A DNA stretch of 64,000 nt from Azorinus chamasolen. Lineage: Eukaryota > Mollusca > Bivalvia > Cardiida > Solecurtidae. The stretch lies in contig OY755237.1 of the NCBI GenBank assembly GCA_963576725.1, forward strand, positions 63,651,423 to 63,715,422, read 5' to 3'. The translations under genes were made by a program, and so were the position numbers. The notes below the pieces were generated by a model. The model was given only the letters and a program-made list of their open reading frames with translations. It was not told the DNA's origin and did not search any database. This document shows positions 1 through 10,436 of the stretch, piece by piece; within the stretch, counting starts at the first letter, position 1; each line of letters begins with the position of its first letter.

Positions 1-287
1 ATTTTACAATTATATTGTAATTAAAATGCCAATAATTACCCAAATATTCGAAAATACAAACTTGTGCAGATCCAGATCAAAATACTTCTGAATGAACAGT
101 TTGATCAGGGTACACACTACGTGTATTTTGCTACTATGCCAGGTGATATAAAGTTATCAAACTGGTCCCAGATTGACTATCCGATGGAAAGGAGAGATTG
201 GACGTCCGAAAAGTCACGGTTATTACGGTAGGCATACGTTTCTTTTATAAAAAAGATACATGAATTTCTAACAAAATATATATAGTA

Positions 288-500
288 GAACCTGTCCTAA
301 GCGGCCATTCATTTAATGAACACATGAGTCTTAAAAAGCAGGTGGTTACTTAATGCAGGAGAACGGTACTGCATGTAGAAAACTCCTATAGGACCTTTCT
401 GCATTACTTTTGACCTGCGTTAGCTACCACCTGCCTTACATACCCATGCATACCCATAATTAGACCTCTTTTTGATTACAGCTTAATACGGAATACTGTA
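288..500. mobile_element. C-family MITE, diverged
   Basis: Left end reads TAGTAGAACCTGTCCTAAGC and the right end finishes in TACTGTA. The centre is a decayed palindrome with the motifs GCAGGTGG, CTCCTATAGGA and CCACCTGC. It is shared with unit B at about 7800-8000, so it is older than the duplication. Confidence 0.6.
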
Positions 501-626
501 AACTACAAAACAGGCCTGCAAACATGTCTAGTAACTGAATACATTTGTACTATTACCCATCTCTAAAATGGTCACTCAATAGGTATCTAAGTGTGTAACA
601 CACGTGGTAGCTTAATGCTGAACGAA

Positions 627-794
627 ACAGTGAGAACCTCTCTTAAGCGGCCACTTTAATATTGGGTGTATTTAAATGTTAAAAGCAGGTGGCTATGGCT
701 GCTTTTTACATAACGTTCGCCCTGGAACAAAGTACCAATATGACCTAGAATTAGACCTCTTTTCGGTGGTCGCATAAGAGGGGTTTCATTGTAG
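627..794. mobile_element. C-family MITE lacking most of the central palindrome
   Basis: Ends are CAGTGAGAACCTCTCTTAAG and GGGGTTTCATTGTA. It contains the uninterrupted TTAA (643-646) that is the empty counterpart of the insertion at 8157-8389 in unit B. Confidence 0.65.
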
Positions 795-1042
795 ATTAGT
801 TTCGTTCTGCTTTATAATTTTGTTAATAAAATGAAATATTTATGCATTTGCAAACAAGAGATGCGAGCATCTGTTGCTCTGTTATGTCTAGGCCACACTT
901 CAAGATAAATGCTTTAACAGTTACTCCGCCATTCACGACATTTGTTAATATGGATCCTGAACATAACTAATATGTCACGATACATCCAATTATTTCTGTT
1001 GATGGTACAATCACCGTATCGAACATAAATATCACCAGGATT

Positions 1043-2860
1043 CTACAATTTGCTTTTGTTTAATCGCTTCTTGATTTTGGCAACAGAGTCTTTTCCCAGT
1101 ATTAAATCCGCCGCCTTCTCTGCAATCATGATTGCAGGGGCATTGGTGTTGCCAGACACTACATTTGGCATAATAGAGGCGTCGACAACCCTCAGGTTAC
1201 TAATGCCCTTTACCCGCAACTCCGGATCTACCACTGCAGTAGCATCTTCTAATGCACCCATCTTGCAGGTTGACGTAGGGTGATACACTGTTGTCCCCAT
1301 ATGACGAACAAAATCTTCATAAAATTTATCTGACTTGAAGGGGCGATCCTTACAGAAGCTAACATTTCGCAACCATTCTGTACTCGTCCCGATCTTCTTG
1401 AAGGCTTTGGTTTGCAACATATTGTCCGCAATGCGCATCGCTTCAATAAATGTCTTGACATCCTCCTCCTCGCTGAGATAGTTTGGGTCAATTAAAGGGT
1501 AGTCGAAGGGATCATTGCTTGCCAGTTTTATCGTACCCTTGCTCTTTGGGTGGAGTATAATGGGCAACAAGGTAATTCCCTCTTTCTGAACTTTGTGGAA
1601 CAAGTCTTTTACCATTTCTTTATTGTATTTTACATTTTCAAGTTCGGGGCTTCCAGAGTATAGATGAATCTGAATATCTGGATACTTCTTCGTGTTGTAC
1701 TTTGAACTGAGGAACGCCGTGGCACTTATTCCACATGAAGTGAGAGGACCAGCTTTAAAAAGAGTGTATTGCAATATGGAAGAAATAGATTGTGCTTTCT
1801 TTGGGGTAATACTGTCACTCGTATTGATATCCGAGCCAAGCATAGAATACATGTGATCTTGCAAATTTTGTCCGACTGGTAGATCCGCGACAACGGAAAT
1901 ATTGAGCTCTTCCAAATGCTCTCTCGGACCAACTCCGGACAAAAGCAAGATTTGTGGCGATCCAATAGCCCCCGCCGAAAGGATTACTTCGCGACCGACC
2001 TTCACTGTTGTTTTCTTCCCATCCTTAACGAACGCTATACCTTTAGCTACATTATCCTCGATCAAAACCTTCGCGACATGGGCGTTAACGACAACATGGA
2101 GGTTCTTTCTTGTCATTGCAGGACGCAAGAACTCTTTCACCGTGCTGGATCGCTCCCCGTTACGAGTCGTTACCTGTGATACACTAAAGCCTTCTTGACT
2201 TTCCCCGTTGTAATCTACTAATTTTTTATATCCAAGTTCTTTGCCAGCGGCTACGAATAACTCTGCTAGAGGATCGGGCACTTTGCTGACTCCTAACGGC
2301 CCTCCTGATCCGTGGTATTTTGAACCTTTTAGCTCATTAACAAGAACGTCCTCCGACTTGATAAAGTAAGGAAGCACATCATCATAGCTCCATCCCGCGC
2401 AGCCATTCTCCGCCCATTCGTCATAGTCATGCCTGTTTCCTCGAACGTACTGCATAAGGTTGAACATGCTACATCCACCGAGGAGTTTACCGCGCGGCCA
2501 ATAGTGTCGATTGCCTTCCTTCATACTCGCATATGATGAGTATTTCTGGGGTGTTGAATAGTATTCCCAGTCCGTCTCCGTCTGCTGGGGAGCTACAGCG
2601 GCTAAGGGAATATTGAAGTTAGGTTTTCCGGTTTCCTCTACCCCTGCCTCTAACAGAAGCACCGTAACATCGGGGTTCTCCGACAACCGTGCTGCAAGCA
2701 CTGCTCCAGAGGACCCAGCACCTACTACTATATAATCATACTGTTCGTTCACAACTGACGCCACTTGTGACACCGGTGGTGTTTTCCGCAACAGCTTGTA
2801 AGCCACAAGCCCAAGCCCCGCCACCCCACCCGCTATTCCTAATGGCTTCGCATACTCCAT
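1043..2860 (-). CDS. GMC-family FAD-dependent oxidoreductase (copy 1)
   Basis: Intronless 605-codon gene for a glucose-methanol-choline family flavoenzyme, which oxidises an alcohol group using bound FAD. Residues about 6-22 are hydrophobic, a likely N-terminal membrane anchor. The FAD dinucleotide-binding motif GAGSSG is at 47-52 with the ribose-binding Glu at 71 (LLLEAG). GMC signature 1 lies at 122-141 ([13 protein letters not shown]) and signature 2 at 297-312 (GAIGSPQ...SGVGP). The catalytic His is H527 ([10 protein letters not shown]), followed by the C-terminal FAD/active-site motif GNTNAPA at 570-576. Length is normal for choline dehydrogenase-like GMC proteins. The ATG at 2858-2860 is preferred because the upstream sequence, although conserved with copy 2, is not open here. 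The substrate cannot be read from sequence; choline, glucose or sorbose dehydrogenase-like names are all possible. Confidence 0.9.
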   Translation of the reverse strand: MEYAKPLGIAGGVAGLGLVAYKLLRKTPPVSQVASVVNEQYDYIVVGAGSSGAVLAARLSENPDVTVLLLEAGVEETGKPNFNIPLAAVAPQQTETDWEYYSTPQKYSSYASMKEGNRHYWPRGKLLGGCSMFNLMQYVRGNRHDYDEWAENGCAGWSYDDVLPYFIKSEDVLVNELKGSKYHGSGGPLGVSKVPDPLAELFVAAGKELGYKKLVDYNGESQEGFSVSQVTTRNGERSSTVKEFLRPAMTRKNLHVVVNAHVAKVLIEDNVAKGIAFVKDGKKTTVKVGREVILSAGAIGSPQILLLSGVGPREHLEELNISVVADLPVGQNLQDHMYSMLGSDINTSDSITPKKAQSISSILQYTLFKAGPLTSCGISATAFLSSKYNTKKYPDIQIHLYSGSPELENVKYNKEMVKDLFHKVQKEGITLLPIILHPKSKGTIKLASNDPFDYPLIDPNYLSEEEDVKTFIEAMRIADNMLQTKAFKKIGTSTEWLRNVSFCKDRPFKSDKFYEDFVRHMGTTVYHPTSTCKMGALEDATAVVDPELRVKGISNLRVVDASIMPNVVSGNTNAPAIMIAEKAADLILGKDSVAKIKKRLNKSKL

Positions 2861-3003
2861 TACTAAAACTGTCCATACACTAGGACTCTTGCCTTAGATA
2901 TGCGTGCCCTTACATTTTAAACCACAGGTACAAAGATAAACATTTCAAACCGGTTGATCACTATTTGAGGTCATATTTGTTATCTATGAAAAACGATGAC
3001 TGC

Positions 3004-3258
3004 TTAACCCTTCCCCTCATATAATTGTGTTATCAGTCATCTGCAAACAGAATAGACCACGATCAGACGTATCCTATATGAGCCGTCTGACAAGAGTCTG
3101 CTCTGTTTGCTAATGGAATTTAACAGATCGGTTTCTTTAGTTTCTAAAATATCTAAAATGGCACACCTTCCATATTTTATTATAACTACATGTATGTTTT
3201 CCATGAATATTCATTAGGTATTGAAATTTGGAATACATATAGAACAGGGAATGGGTTA
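3004..3258. mobile_element. A-family piggyBac-like MITE, unit A only
   Basis: Bounded by TTAACCCTTCCCCTCAT and GGGAATGGGTTAAC, with a central imperfect palindrome around GATCAGACG...GAGCCGTCTGA flanked by CTGCAAACAGA and CTCTGTTTGC. The homologous upstream sequence of the second GMC gene (about 12398-12425) lacks it, so it inserted after the duplication, about 145 bp upstream of the GMC start codon. Confidence 0.75.
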
Positions 3259-3593
3259 ACACCTTTCATATCCTAACTACGGTAATTTAGAACTTGATAT
3301 TTACAAAGAACATACCGTTTTATTCTTTCTATTACAATTGAAAATTTGGGACCCGAATACTGCACAGTACGGACAGTAGCACAGTAGTGGACGAAACTGT
3401 TAGTATGGTAAAAACAAAATTTAATGTTGCGGTTTAAAAAAAAACTCAGATACAATGGAATTGCCACACAATGAACACTTTCAAGGACCAAGGCATTCAT
3501 ACTGTATGGTCATTTTTCTCATTTTATAAAGAACTGATTTATCCTCGACAGAAAACTTCTTTCCACTGAATATCCATTCTCCTCTAGATACTA

Positions 3594-3738
3594 TTAGTTA
3601 AGCGAAAATTCGGCAGGGTGTACGGTCTGGTATGACCGGATTAGATCCCGTATTTCCTGAAGCGTTAGCCTCGGGAAACACGGGATCTAACCCGGTCATA
3701 CCAGCCCGTACACCCTGCCAAATTTCCGTGTAACTAAT
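3594..3738. mobile_element. Long foldback element
   Basis: Arms of about 45 bp (GCAGGGTGTACGGTCTGGTA against CCAGCCCGTACACCCTGC) surround a loop of about 20 bp. The outer ends TTAGTTAAGCG and GTGTAACTAA are also roughly complementary. It is absent from unit B, and no second copy was seen in the window. Confidence 0.6.
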
Positions 3739-3974
3739 TGAAGCTCTCAGGATGTCCACAATAGTGGACGAAACTGTTAGTAAAGTAAAATACGTTTAGT
3801 GTTACGGTTTAAAGAAAAATAGATACAATGAATGGCTTGAATTTGCTAGAGGATTTGGAAAGACAAATCATACAGACCTTGATTAGAGAACTCCTCTAGG
3901 AGCCCTCTGGTCTGGGTCTACACTGATTGCAAAGGGCATCGTCCTCGTTTCACGTATTCAAAACTTAACCGTTA

Positions 3975-4195
3975 TCTGTCTCTGTCCTTTGTCTCTCACC
4001 CATTGTCTCATGTCTCATCTTTTTTCAATCTCTATGCTCTATGTATGTGTCCCTCTCGCTGTTGCTCTGTCTTGTTATTCCGTTCAATAGGGCCAGTTGG
4101 AAATATATACAGGAACTATTATAAATGCAAACTAATTCTCTTGCTTTTGCTCTCTCGTCCTCTCTGAGTCTCTCGCTCTCTCTCGCGATCCTTGT
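3975..4195. repeat. Short CT-rich microsatellite
   Basis: TCTCT/GTCTC-rich plus strand. It is positionally homologous to the 620-bp expanded tract at 13053-13672 in unit B. Confidence 0.6.
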
Positions 4196-4555
4196 TTGCC
4201 TAGTAGGTTATAATTTAACATGCTGATAAGAAGCCGGGGTATTAGACACGTGGTAAAACTCGACATGTTAACACCGATTGAACGTTTAAAAAAAAACTTT
4301 GTGCCTACTCTATTAGGGTCTCACACCAATTGTATCTATCTTTTATCTTTATTTATATTCACATATAACAATATATACATGTATATCTATTATCAAATCG
4401 CTCAATTTTAACAGTTCCCTAAGAGTATCAAGGTCCTGTCGCAGTGTGAATGTCCCTAGGATACATGTAAAGACATAGCTGTACATAGTGTCGTGCTAAA
4501 ATTTGCCCTAGGATATCATGGGTAGTAAATGTGCCCGAGTGTTCTAAATGATAAA

Positions 4556-4759
4556 CCAGTCAAACCCCTCTAAACCGGACGTTCAATTTGGTATAAATCT
4601 CGGTCTCGGAGCCTGGTGGCAGCTTAATGAAGGATGAAAGTCATTCAGAAAGCTCCTCTGAGTTTTCTGCATGACCTTCACCCTGCATTAAGCAGCCATC
4701 TGCCTAAAATATCTAAATTCTTCTCCACAATAATTCCGGTTTCAAGGGGTTTTACTGTA
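4556..4759. mobile_element. C-family MITE, unit A only
   Basis: Ends are CAGTCAAACCCCTCTAA and GGGGTTTTACTGTA around a palindrome with GGTGGCAGCTTAATG and CATTAAGCAGCCATC. The matching sequence in unit B (about 14270-14285) runs through without it. Confidence 0.7.
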
Positions 4760-5165
4760 TAACCATGGACACATGGTCTACGCATTATAAGTATTTGACC
4801 CTTCCCTGTTGAATATTCATGTAAAAAGTAATGATATAATGACTATTATTTATAAGCAGATTTGTATAATGTAATATTTACACAGGAGAGTTTGGCATTG
4901 TTAAAAGATCTACTATAATTTCATAAGCAAACACAGCAGACTCTGATACGTATACTCTACTCTATTTGGAAATGCGTAGATGTAGGTGTTTATATAAAGG
5001 AAATGGTGAACTTTTGACACACTGTTGTCAACTAACGATACTATTTCCAATTAATGAAGATAAGTCCTCAAGTAACTTGGTGTCTCACTGTTCGATACTC
5101 TGGTCTGGATATAATCATTCTCGTGCTCAAAGTAATAATAAGCTATGACACTGGTCTGTTCTATC

Positions 5166-5327
5166 GATCTAGTGTCAAACATTCCAAAGCTACTGATCTA
5201 GTGTCAAACATTCCAAAGCTTTTGATCTAGTGTCAAACATTCCAAAGCTATTGATCTGGTGCCAAACATTCCAAAGCTATTGATTTAGTGTCAAACATTC
5301 CAAAGCTATTGATCGAGTGTCAAACAG
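5166..5327. repeat. 29-bp minisatellite, about 5.5 copies
   Basis: The unit GATCTAGTGTCAAACATTCC plus AAAGCTATT starts at 5166, 5195, 5224, 5253, 5282 and 5311. The last unit passes straight into the H-family palindrome. Confidence 0.9.
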
Positions 5328-5387
5328 TTTCGATCCTGATGAGACGCCGATTAATTCGGCGTCTCATCAGGATCCAATCTGTTTTCA
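5324..5387. mobile_element. H-family foldback
   Basis: Near-perfect palindrome: GATCCTGATGAGACGCCGA, then TTAA, then the complement, flanked by CAAACAGTTT and ATCTGTTT. Decayed relatives lie at 5543-5615, 39520-39592, 44650-44715, 45331-45395, 52598-52650 and 58246-58312. Confidence 0.7.
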
Positions 5388-5831
5388 ACGCTTAGCAGAA
5401 TAAGGGGATTAAGAAATCGTAGAAATTTGCGGATGAAATTAATTCAGCGGTTGCAGAATTAATATGTTTCAGTAGAACCTGTCTGAAGCGCCATCAAAAA
5501 GAGGTCTATTTATGGGTATGTAAGACTATCCGCGACCTGACTTGTACTCGCAAACAGCTTGGATACAGATGAGGCGCCAAATAACTCTGCATATCATCAG
5601 GATCGCAACTGTTTGACACTTTAAAATAACTAAAATTGTATTCAATCCGAATTTGAGCAGACATTACTTTTTCACATTGGGGTAATGGTTGATTCTGATT
5701 AGCCATCGCGTCTTGTCGACGCCAGCACTGTGTGTCGGGTTGGTAAACATTTATGCTATGAGTATCGGGCAGTGTGTGTCCTGATAAGTTACGTTCGTCC
5801 TCAGTGTGACGACCGAACTCATACATCGAAG

Positions 5832-6033
5832 TACAGTAGAACCTGTCCTAAGCGTTCATGCATTTATTGAAAATAGTAGTCTTAAAAAGCAGGTGGTTAC
5901 TTAATGTAGGACAAAAGTAACGCAGAATACTCCTATAAGAGAATATTTCTGCATTACTTGTGACCTGCATTAAGCTACTACCTGCATTACGGACCCATAA
6001 TTTCGATTACCGCTTAAGACGGGTTCTAATACA
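5832..6033. mobile_element. C-family MITE (CAGTAGAACCTGTCCTAAGC subtype)
   Basis: Left end CAGTAGAACCTGTCCTAAGC. The central palindrome runs from GCAGGTGGTTACTTAATG to CATTAAGCTACTACCTGC. The right end is diverged. Confidence 0.6.
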
Positions 6034-6227
6034 ACCTGTTTCGGTAAGCTACTACTATTCGAGTTCGAGTTACTTCCCTTACTTCTATCAACACGTCAGG
6101 GCGATTCCCCGGCAAAATGTTATATAAAACAGTATTCAGTATTCAGTTTCTGGCGAATTCTTTGTCATGTGTCATTAGTTTTATAATATCATACACTATA
6201 AATTAGTAAATGGGTAACGCTAGCTAA

Positions 6228-6452
6228 TTAATCCTTTACTCCGTGAATATTCATGTAAGAAACAAGGCTATCATGAATTTGTAAGGCACATGAACACAGG
6301 GTATTTTGACAATGGCGGAAACTTTAGAATCAGACCTATATATTTCAAAACAAAGCAGACCCTGATTAGACAGCTCCTTCAGGAACTGTCTGATCTGGGT
6401 CTACTGTGTTTGAAAAGGAGTATGAACGCATATTTATGGAGTAAATTGTTAG
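6228..6452. mobile_element. A-family MITE
   Basis: TTAATCCTTTACTCCGTGAA at one end and ATTTATGGAGTAAATTGTTA at the other, with the palindrome CAGACCCTGATTAGACAG...CTGTCTGATCTGGGTCTA. Confidence 0.65.
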
Positions 6453-6968
6453 TGGTTGTTTAGTGTCTTATTAGGCACAAAACATAGCTTTTATCGTTAT
6501 TTCCGCCCACACGTACTAATATATTATGTATTAAATCTTATCAAGTATTATCGTCAGTTTTATACAGAATCTACCGATCCGATATATAATCTGTATAAAC
6601 TCATATATAATCCATTATAAACTGATTTAAGAAAACACAGATAGGGGTATATTTCTATGCTTTACAAGGTATTAATACTAAATGCATATGTATACAGCAA
6701 TATGTACAGCTAGAGCTTAATGTATAAACATAAAATAAGATGTTTACACATCTTTAATATTCTATTCAAGAAACAGAGTAGACCCCGATCAGACTGCTTC
6801 TGGAGGAGTCGTGCGTTCGGAGTCTCCTGTGTTTCAAAGCCATGAAAAGGGCTTAACAACAAAACATATGAAATATCTGCTTATTTTGATATTTCCGACG
6901 ATAAGTGAGCCTGCGACACTATTCAATGTCTATTTGCGGTAATTTTACCAATTGAACAAATAGCTATA

Positions 6969-7210
6969 ACCCTCTACTCCATATATACACATGTCTACGC
7001 CTTTGCAAACAGAGTAAACCAAGACCAGACAGCTCATATAGGAGCCGTCTGATCAGAGTCTGCTCTGTTTGCTTGTTTTATAATATAGATATGATTCTTC
7101 AATTTCTGCCATGCATCAAAACTTCCTGTTTCAATGTGCTGTTATAACAAATTAATCTAATCTCATGCGTCATTAATTCTTACATGAATATTCATGGAGG
7201 AAAGGGATAA
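6969..7210. mobile_element. A-family MITE shared by both units
   Basis: TAACCCTCTACTCCATA to GGAGGAAAGGGATAA with a CTCATATAGGAG palindrome core. The copy at 14330-14615 shares flanking sequence beyond the element, so this insertion predates the duplication. Confidence 0.7.
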
Positions 7211-7304
7211 ATAACGAATAAAATGTCGTATTGTGATCCTCATCAATTTCAGTTTCCTAAACAAATGGATAAGTCTGTGTAAAAATGTCTTTACTTTCCT
7301 TAAA

Positions 7305-7620
7305 AAACATAAATTCATTTAGAATTGATGCTTCACAATTATATTGTAATCAACATACTAATAAAATAATGAAGTACATATTATTATCTAGTTATCTCCC
7401 TTTCGTAAAAAATGACATAAATTCTTTTGGATTTGCTCTTTCAAATTTGTATTGCACTCAAAGCACCAATAACATAATGTATTACATATTATTAACTTAT
7501 CTCCATTTCGTATAAAAACAAACAAAATAAAAATCATTTGGAATTGCAAATTTTACAATTATATTGTAATCATAATGCCAATAATTACCATAATATTCGT
7601 AAATACAAACTTAGACAAAT
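7305..7620. repeat. 109-bp tandem repeat at the unit junction
   Basis: Three diverged copies of a unit of about 109 bp containing ACAATTATATTGTAATCA and ATAAATTC. The third copy matches the very start of the window, so this repeat marks the join between units A and B and is a candidate duplication breakpoint. Confidence 0.7.
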
Positions 7621-7820
7621 TGTGCAGACCCAGATCTAAATGCTCAGAACAGTTTGATCAGGGTCTACACTATTTGCTACTATGCCAGGTAATTTTAAGT
7701 TATACAATGGTCCCAGATTGACAATCAAACGGAAATGAGATTGCATGTCAGAATATTTACGGTTTTCAATGTAGGCGTTATATTTCCATTCGTTTCTTTT
7801 ATAAAAACAAAAGATACACT
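7617..7820. mobile_element. E-family MITE (reverse), old copy
   Basis: A palindrome of GTGCAGACCCAGATC...CAGTTTGATCAGGGTCTACAC is followed by CTATTTGCTACTATGCCAG and a diverged GTCAGAATATT end. The same element lies at 60-240 in unit A. Confidence 0.5.
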
Positions 7821-8156
7821 TCATTTATTGAACACGTGAGTCTTAAAAAGCAGGTGGTTGCTTAAAGCAGGGTGAAAGTACTGCATAAAGGTCCTTTAGG
7901 AGCTTTCTGCATTACTTTTGACCTGCATTAAGCTACCACCTGCCTTACGTATCTATAACTAGACCACTTTTTTATGACCGCTTAAGACAGAATCTACTGC
8001 AAACTACAAAGCAGGCCTGCGAACGTAACTAACAACTGAATAGATGTGTACTATAACCCATCTCTACAGCGGTCATTCAAAATATATCTAAGTTTGTAAG
8101 GCACGAAGTAGTTTAACAATGTCACGAAAGTTATGTAAATACCGGTAGACCATCTC

Positions 8157-8389
8157 TTAACCCTTTCACCGCCAATGTCGCATAAATGCACCACGACAAA
8201 TAGTGCAGTCCGAGATCAGATGCCACCTTTTCAGGGCGGCGTCTGATCAAGGACTCCACTTTTTGTCTCAATCTCCATTTCTATATCTGTTCTCTATTCC
8301 TTTATTGATCTCATTTTCTTATTTTACCTTATGATTAGACAAAATTGGATTGCAGACGACAATTAGAAATTTGGCAACGAAAGGGTTAA
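8157..8389. mobile_element. J-family piggyBac-like MITE nested in a C-family MITE
   Basis: TTAA (8157-8160), then CCCTTTCACCGCCAA, then internal sequence, then TTTGGCAACGAAAGGG, then TTAA (8386-8389). The flanks join to CTCTTAAGCGGTCAC, the intact C-element sequence still seen at 640-655. The terminal inverted repeats and the TTAA duplication are therefore read directly. Confidence 0.9.
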
Positions 8390-8773
8390 GCGGTCACCTT
8401 AATATGGGTGCATTTAAACTACTAACGATCTGTATGACCTAGAATTAGGACTCTTTTCGGTTTTTGCCATTAGAGGGGGTTCACTGTATCTAGATTACTT
8501 TCATTCTCTTTACAGTAAAAGCAGATATTTACGCATTTATAAACAGAGTAGACCCAAACCAGACAGTTCCTGTTTGATTTGTCTGGTTAGAATCAGCTCT
8601 GTTTGTTTATCGAGTAATGAAGAGAACATTCTACATTCTATAATGACCAAATATGAATATATCCGTCAAGCAAAAGGGTTGAGTAGTATCTATTTTAAGG
8701 CCAACACATATGAATCATAAGCTGTGGTCATTGGACAGATCATGCTATGGTAGTGACAAGTTTAGTGACTTAT

Positions 8774-9022
8774 TTAACCCGTTCCTTCATATTAACGCCT
8801 TTTTACGTATTTGCAAACAGAGAAGACCCATATCAGACGACTCCTACAGGAGCCGTCTAATCAGGGTCTGCTCTGTTTGCTACTGGGATTTGAAAAAACA
8901 GTTTCTGCACTTTCTAAAATAGCTACTATATTCTACCATCCACATTTCATTAAAACGATTTTTCATCATCAATATTCAGCAGTTTGAAATTTTGAATAAA
9001 CATAGAACAGGGAAGGGGTTAA
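8774..9022. mobile_element. A-family MITE (A2 subtype)
   Basis: TTAACCCGTTCCTTCATATT to CATAGAACAGGGAAGGGGTT then AA. The palindrome is GCAAACAGAGAAGACCC...GGGTCTGCTCTGTTTGC. Confidence 0.8.
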
Positions 9023-9237
9023 TCTAATTAATATTCATAATGTCATCATTTCTAACATGAACAGTCAAGGAGTACGAAGTGACGTTTGACTAAGGCAAGC
9101 GGTGTTGTTTCTGACTATGACAGTTAACCCTTTACCTCAAGAATGTGTACACAAGAAGTTTTGTCCTCATGTACGAGTATACTCATTCAATTATTTTAAC
9201 GCGAGATAATTTCCGTCTGCAAATAATGACACATGCT

Positions 9238-9472
9238 TTAATCAATTCCTCCATAAATACGCCTTTTCTACGCCTCTGTAATAACCACTTCTTGAAACTA
9301 TTGTGATAAATAGAGCATTTGCTCCTATAGGAGAAATGCTCTTTTTATCACAATGGTTTCAAACTACAAAATTCTAAAATTTTACTTTTCTCTAGTAAAT
9401 ACACCTTTTGGGTAGATTCATTCAAAGAGGTTCGGTCCAAAAATAGAAATAGCCTATGGATGAAAGGGTTAA
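9238..9472. mobile_element. B-family piggyBac-like MITE
   Basis: TTAA at both ends. The internal palindrome is AAACTATTGTGATAAATAGA...ATCACAATGGTTT with a CTCCTATAGGAG core, and the right end is GCCTATGGATGAAAGGGTTA then A. Confidence 0.8.
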
Positions 9473-10036
9473 ATTTCAGGAAGTACCGAGTTACTCGTGG
9501 TCTCATCTAGATCCTAACTGTTTACGTAGATAATTGACGGATTCGCCCATTGCGACACGCCATGCGAGTCGCTTTCCGGCGATTTCGTTAACTGAATTTG
9601 TGTAATGGCAATGAACCAGAGCATATTTTGTTCATTTCAAAAACTGTTGACACATATCTTTACTATTCCATAGGCATACAGTGCAGATCCTCATTAGACA
9701 GTTCCTACTGGAGTGAAAAATAAATGGATTTCAATGTAAGATCTGGGTGGGGTGTCCTAAATAATGCGGGGAAAATGGGTCAAAAGTCGTATTCAATCAT
9801 CTAGAACAGCTTGGTTCCTAATGAGACGCCAAAGCACATGGCGACGAATAAGATTCCAGATTGCTTACAAATGTAATCATGATTTCACCCGCGGTGTGCT
9901 TAAGATTAATAGACAAGAATTTAAGAAGTTTATATCTAGGCCAAACTTTAAGATATCAGTTGATTCACATATGCAAACAGCAAACGATTCAAAGACGCCG
10001 AGTAATTTGGATCCAACCTATTTGACAATCGTTCAA

Positions 10037-10244
10037 TACAGTAAAACCTCTCTATAACGGCCAATAAATTACATAAAATATTTTGTGTTAAAGGCAGGTA
10101 GCTGCTTAAAGCAAGGTGAAAGTAAAACAGAACGCTCCTGTAGGAGCGTTCTGTTTTACTTTCACCTTGCTTTAAACTCCCACCTGCCCTAAATACCAAC
10201 TAATTAACGCAATTTAGTGGCCGTTATAGAGACGTTTTACTGTA
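10037..10244. mobile_element. C-family MITE, well preserved
   Basis: Ends are TACAGTAAAACCTCTCTATA and TATAGAGACGTTTTACTGTA. A central near-perfect palindrome of about 85 bp is centred on CGCTCCTGTAGGAGCG. TA flanks both ends, consistent with a TA target site. Confidence 0.85.
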
Positions 10245-10308
10245 GTTTCTTACAAGCGTGATCGCATTGGAGGTAGTCAGAATGCACCATATCCAAATGT
10301 GAGCAAGC

Positions 10309-10314
10309 TTTATT
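10309..10314 (-). promoter_or_regulatory. Candidate poly(A) signal of GMC copy 2
   Basis: AATAAA on the minus strand, about 123 bp beyond the stop codon of 10437-12260. No equally clear signal was seen for copy 1. Confidence 0.45.
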
Positions 10315-10436
10315 GTTTCACAGCGGGCTCTATGGCTAATACTGGAGAGGTCTCAAATATAATCAGATTTGATTAATAGCTCTGTACTTTAAAACAGTCA
10401 TCGACGCGAAACATGCATATATTTATAGCCAGGTTT

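Larger units (their letters stand above)
1..7260. repeat. Tandem segmental duplication, unit A
   Basis: The first bases match 7553 onward, the region around 600-790 matches 8100-8485, the GMC gene 1043-2860 matches 10437-12260, 3840-4550 matches 12880-14280, and 6969-7260 matches 14330-14670. These collinear matches define two tandem units. Unit A carries the foldback 3594-3738, an A-type MITE at 3004-3258 and a C-type MITE at 4556-4759, all absent from unit B. The exact boundary is blurred by a 109-bp tandem repeat at 7305-7620. Confidence 0.8.

Noticed and set aside
7285..7515. 76-codon frame with repeated sequence
   Set aside because: It follows the 109-bp tandem repeat and has no recognisable protein feature.
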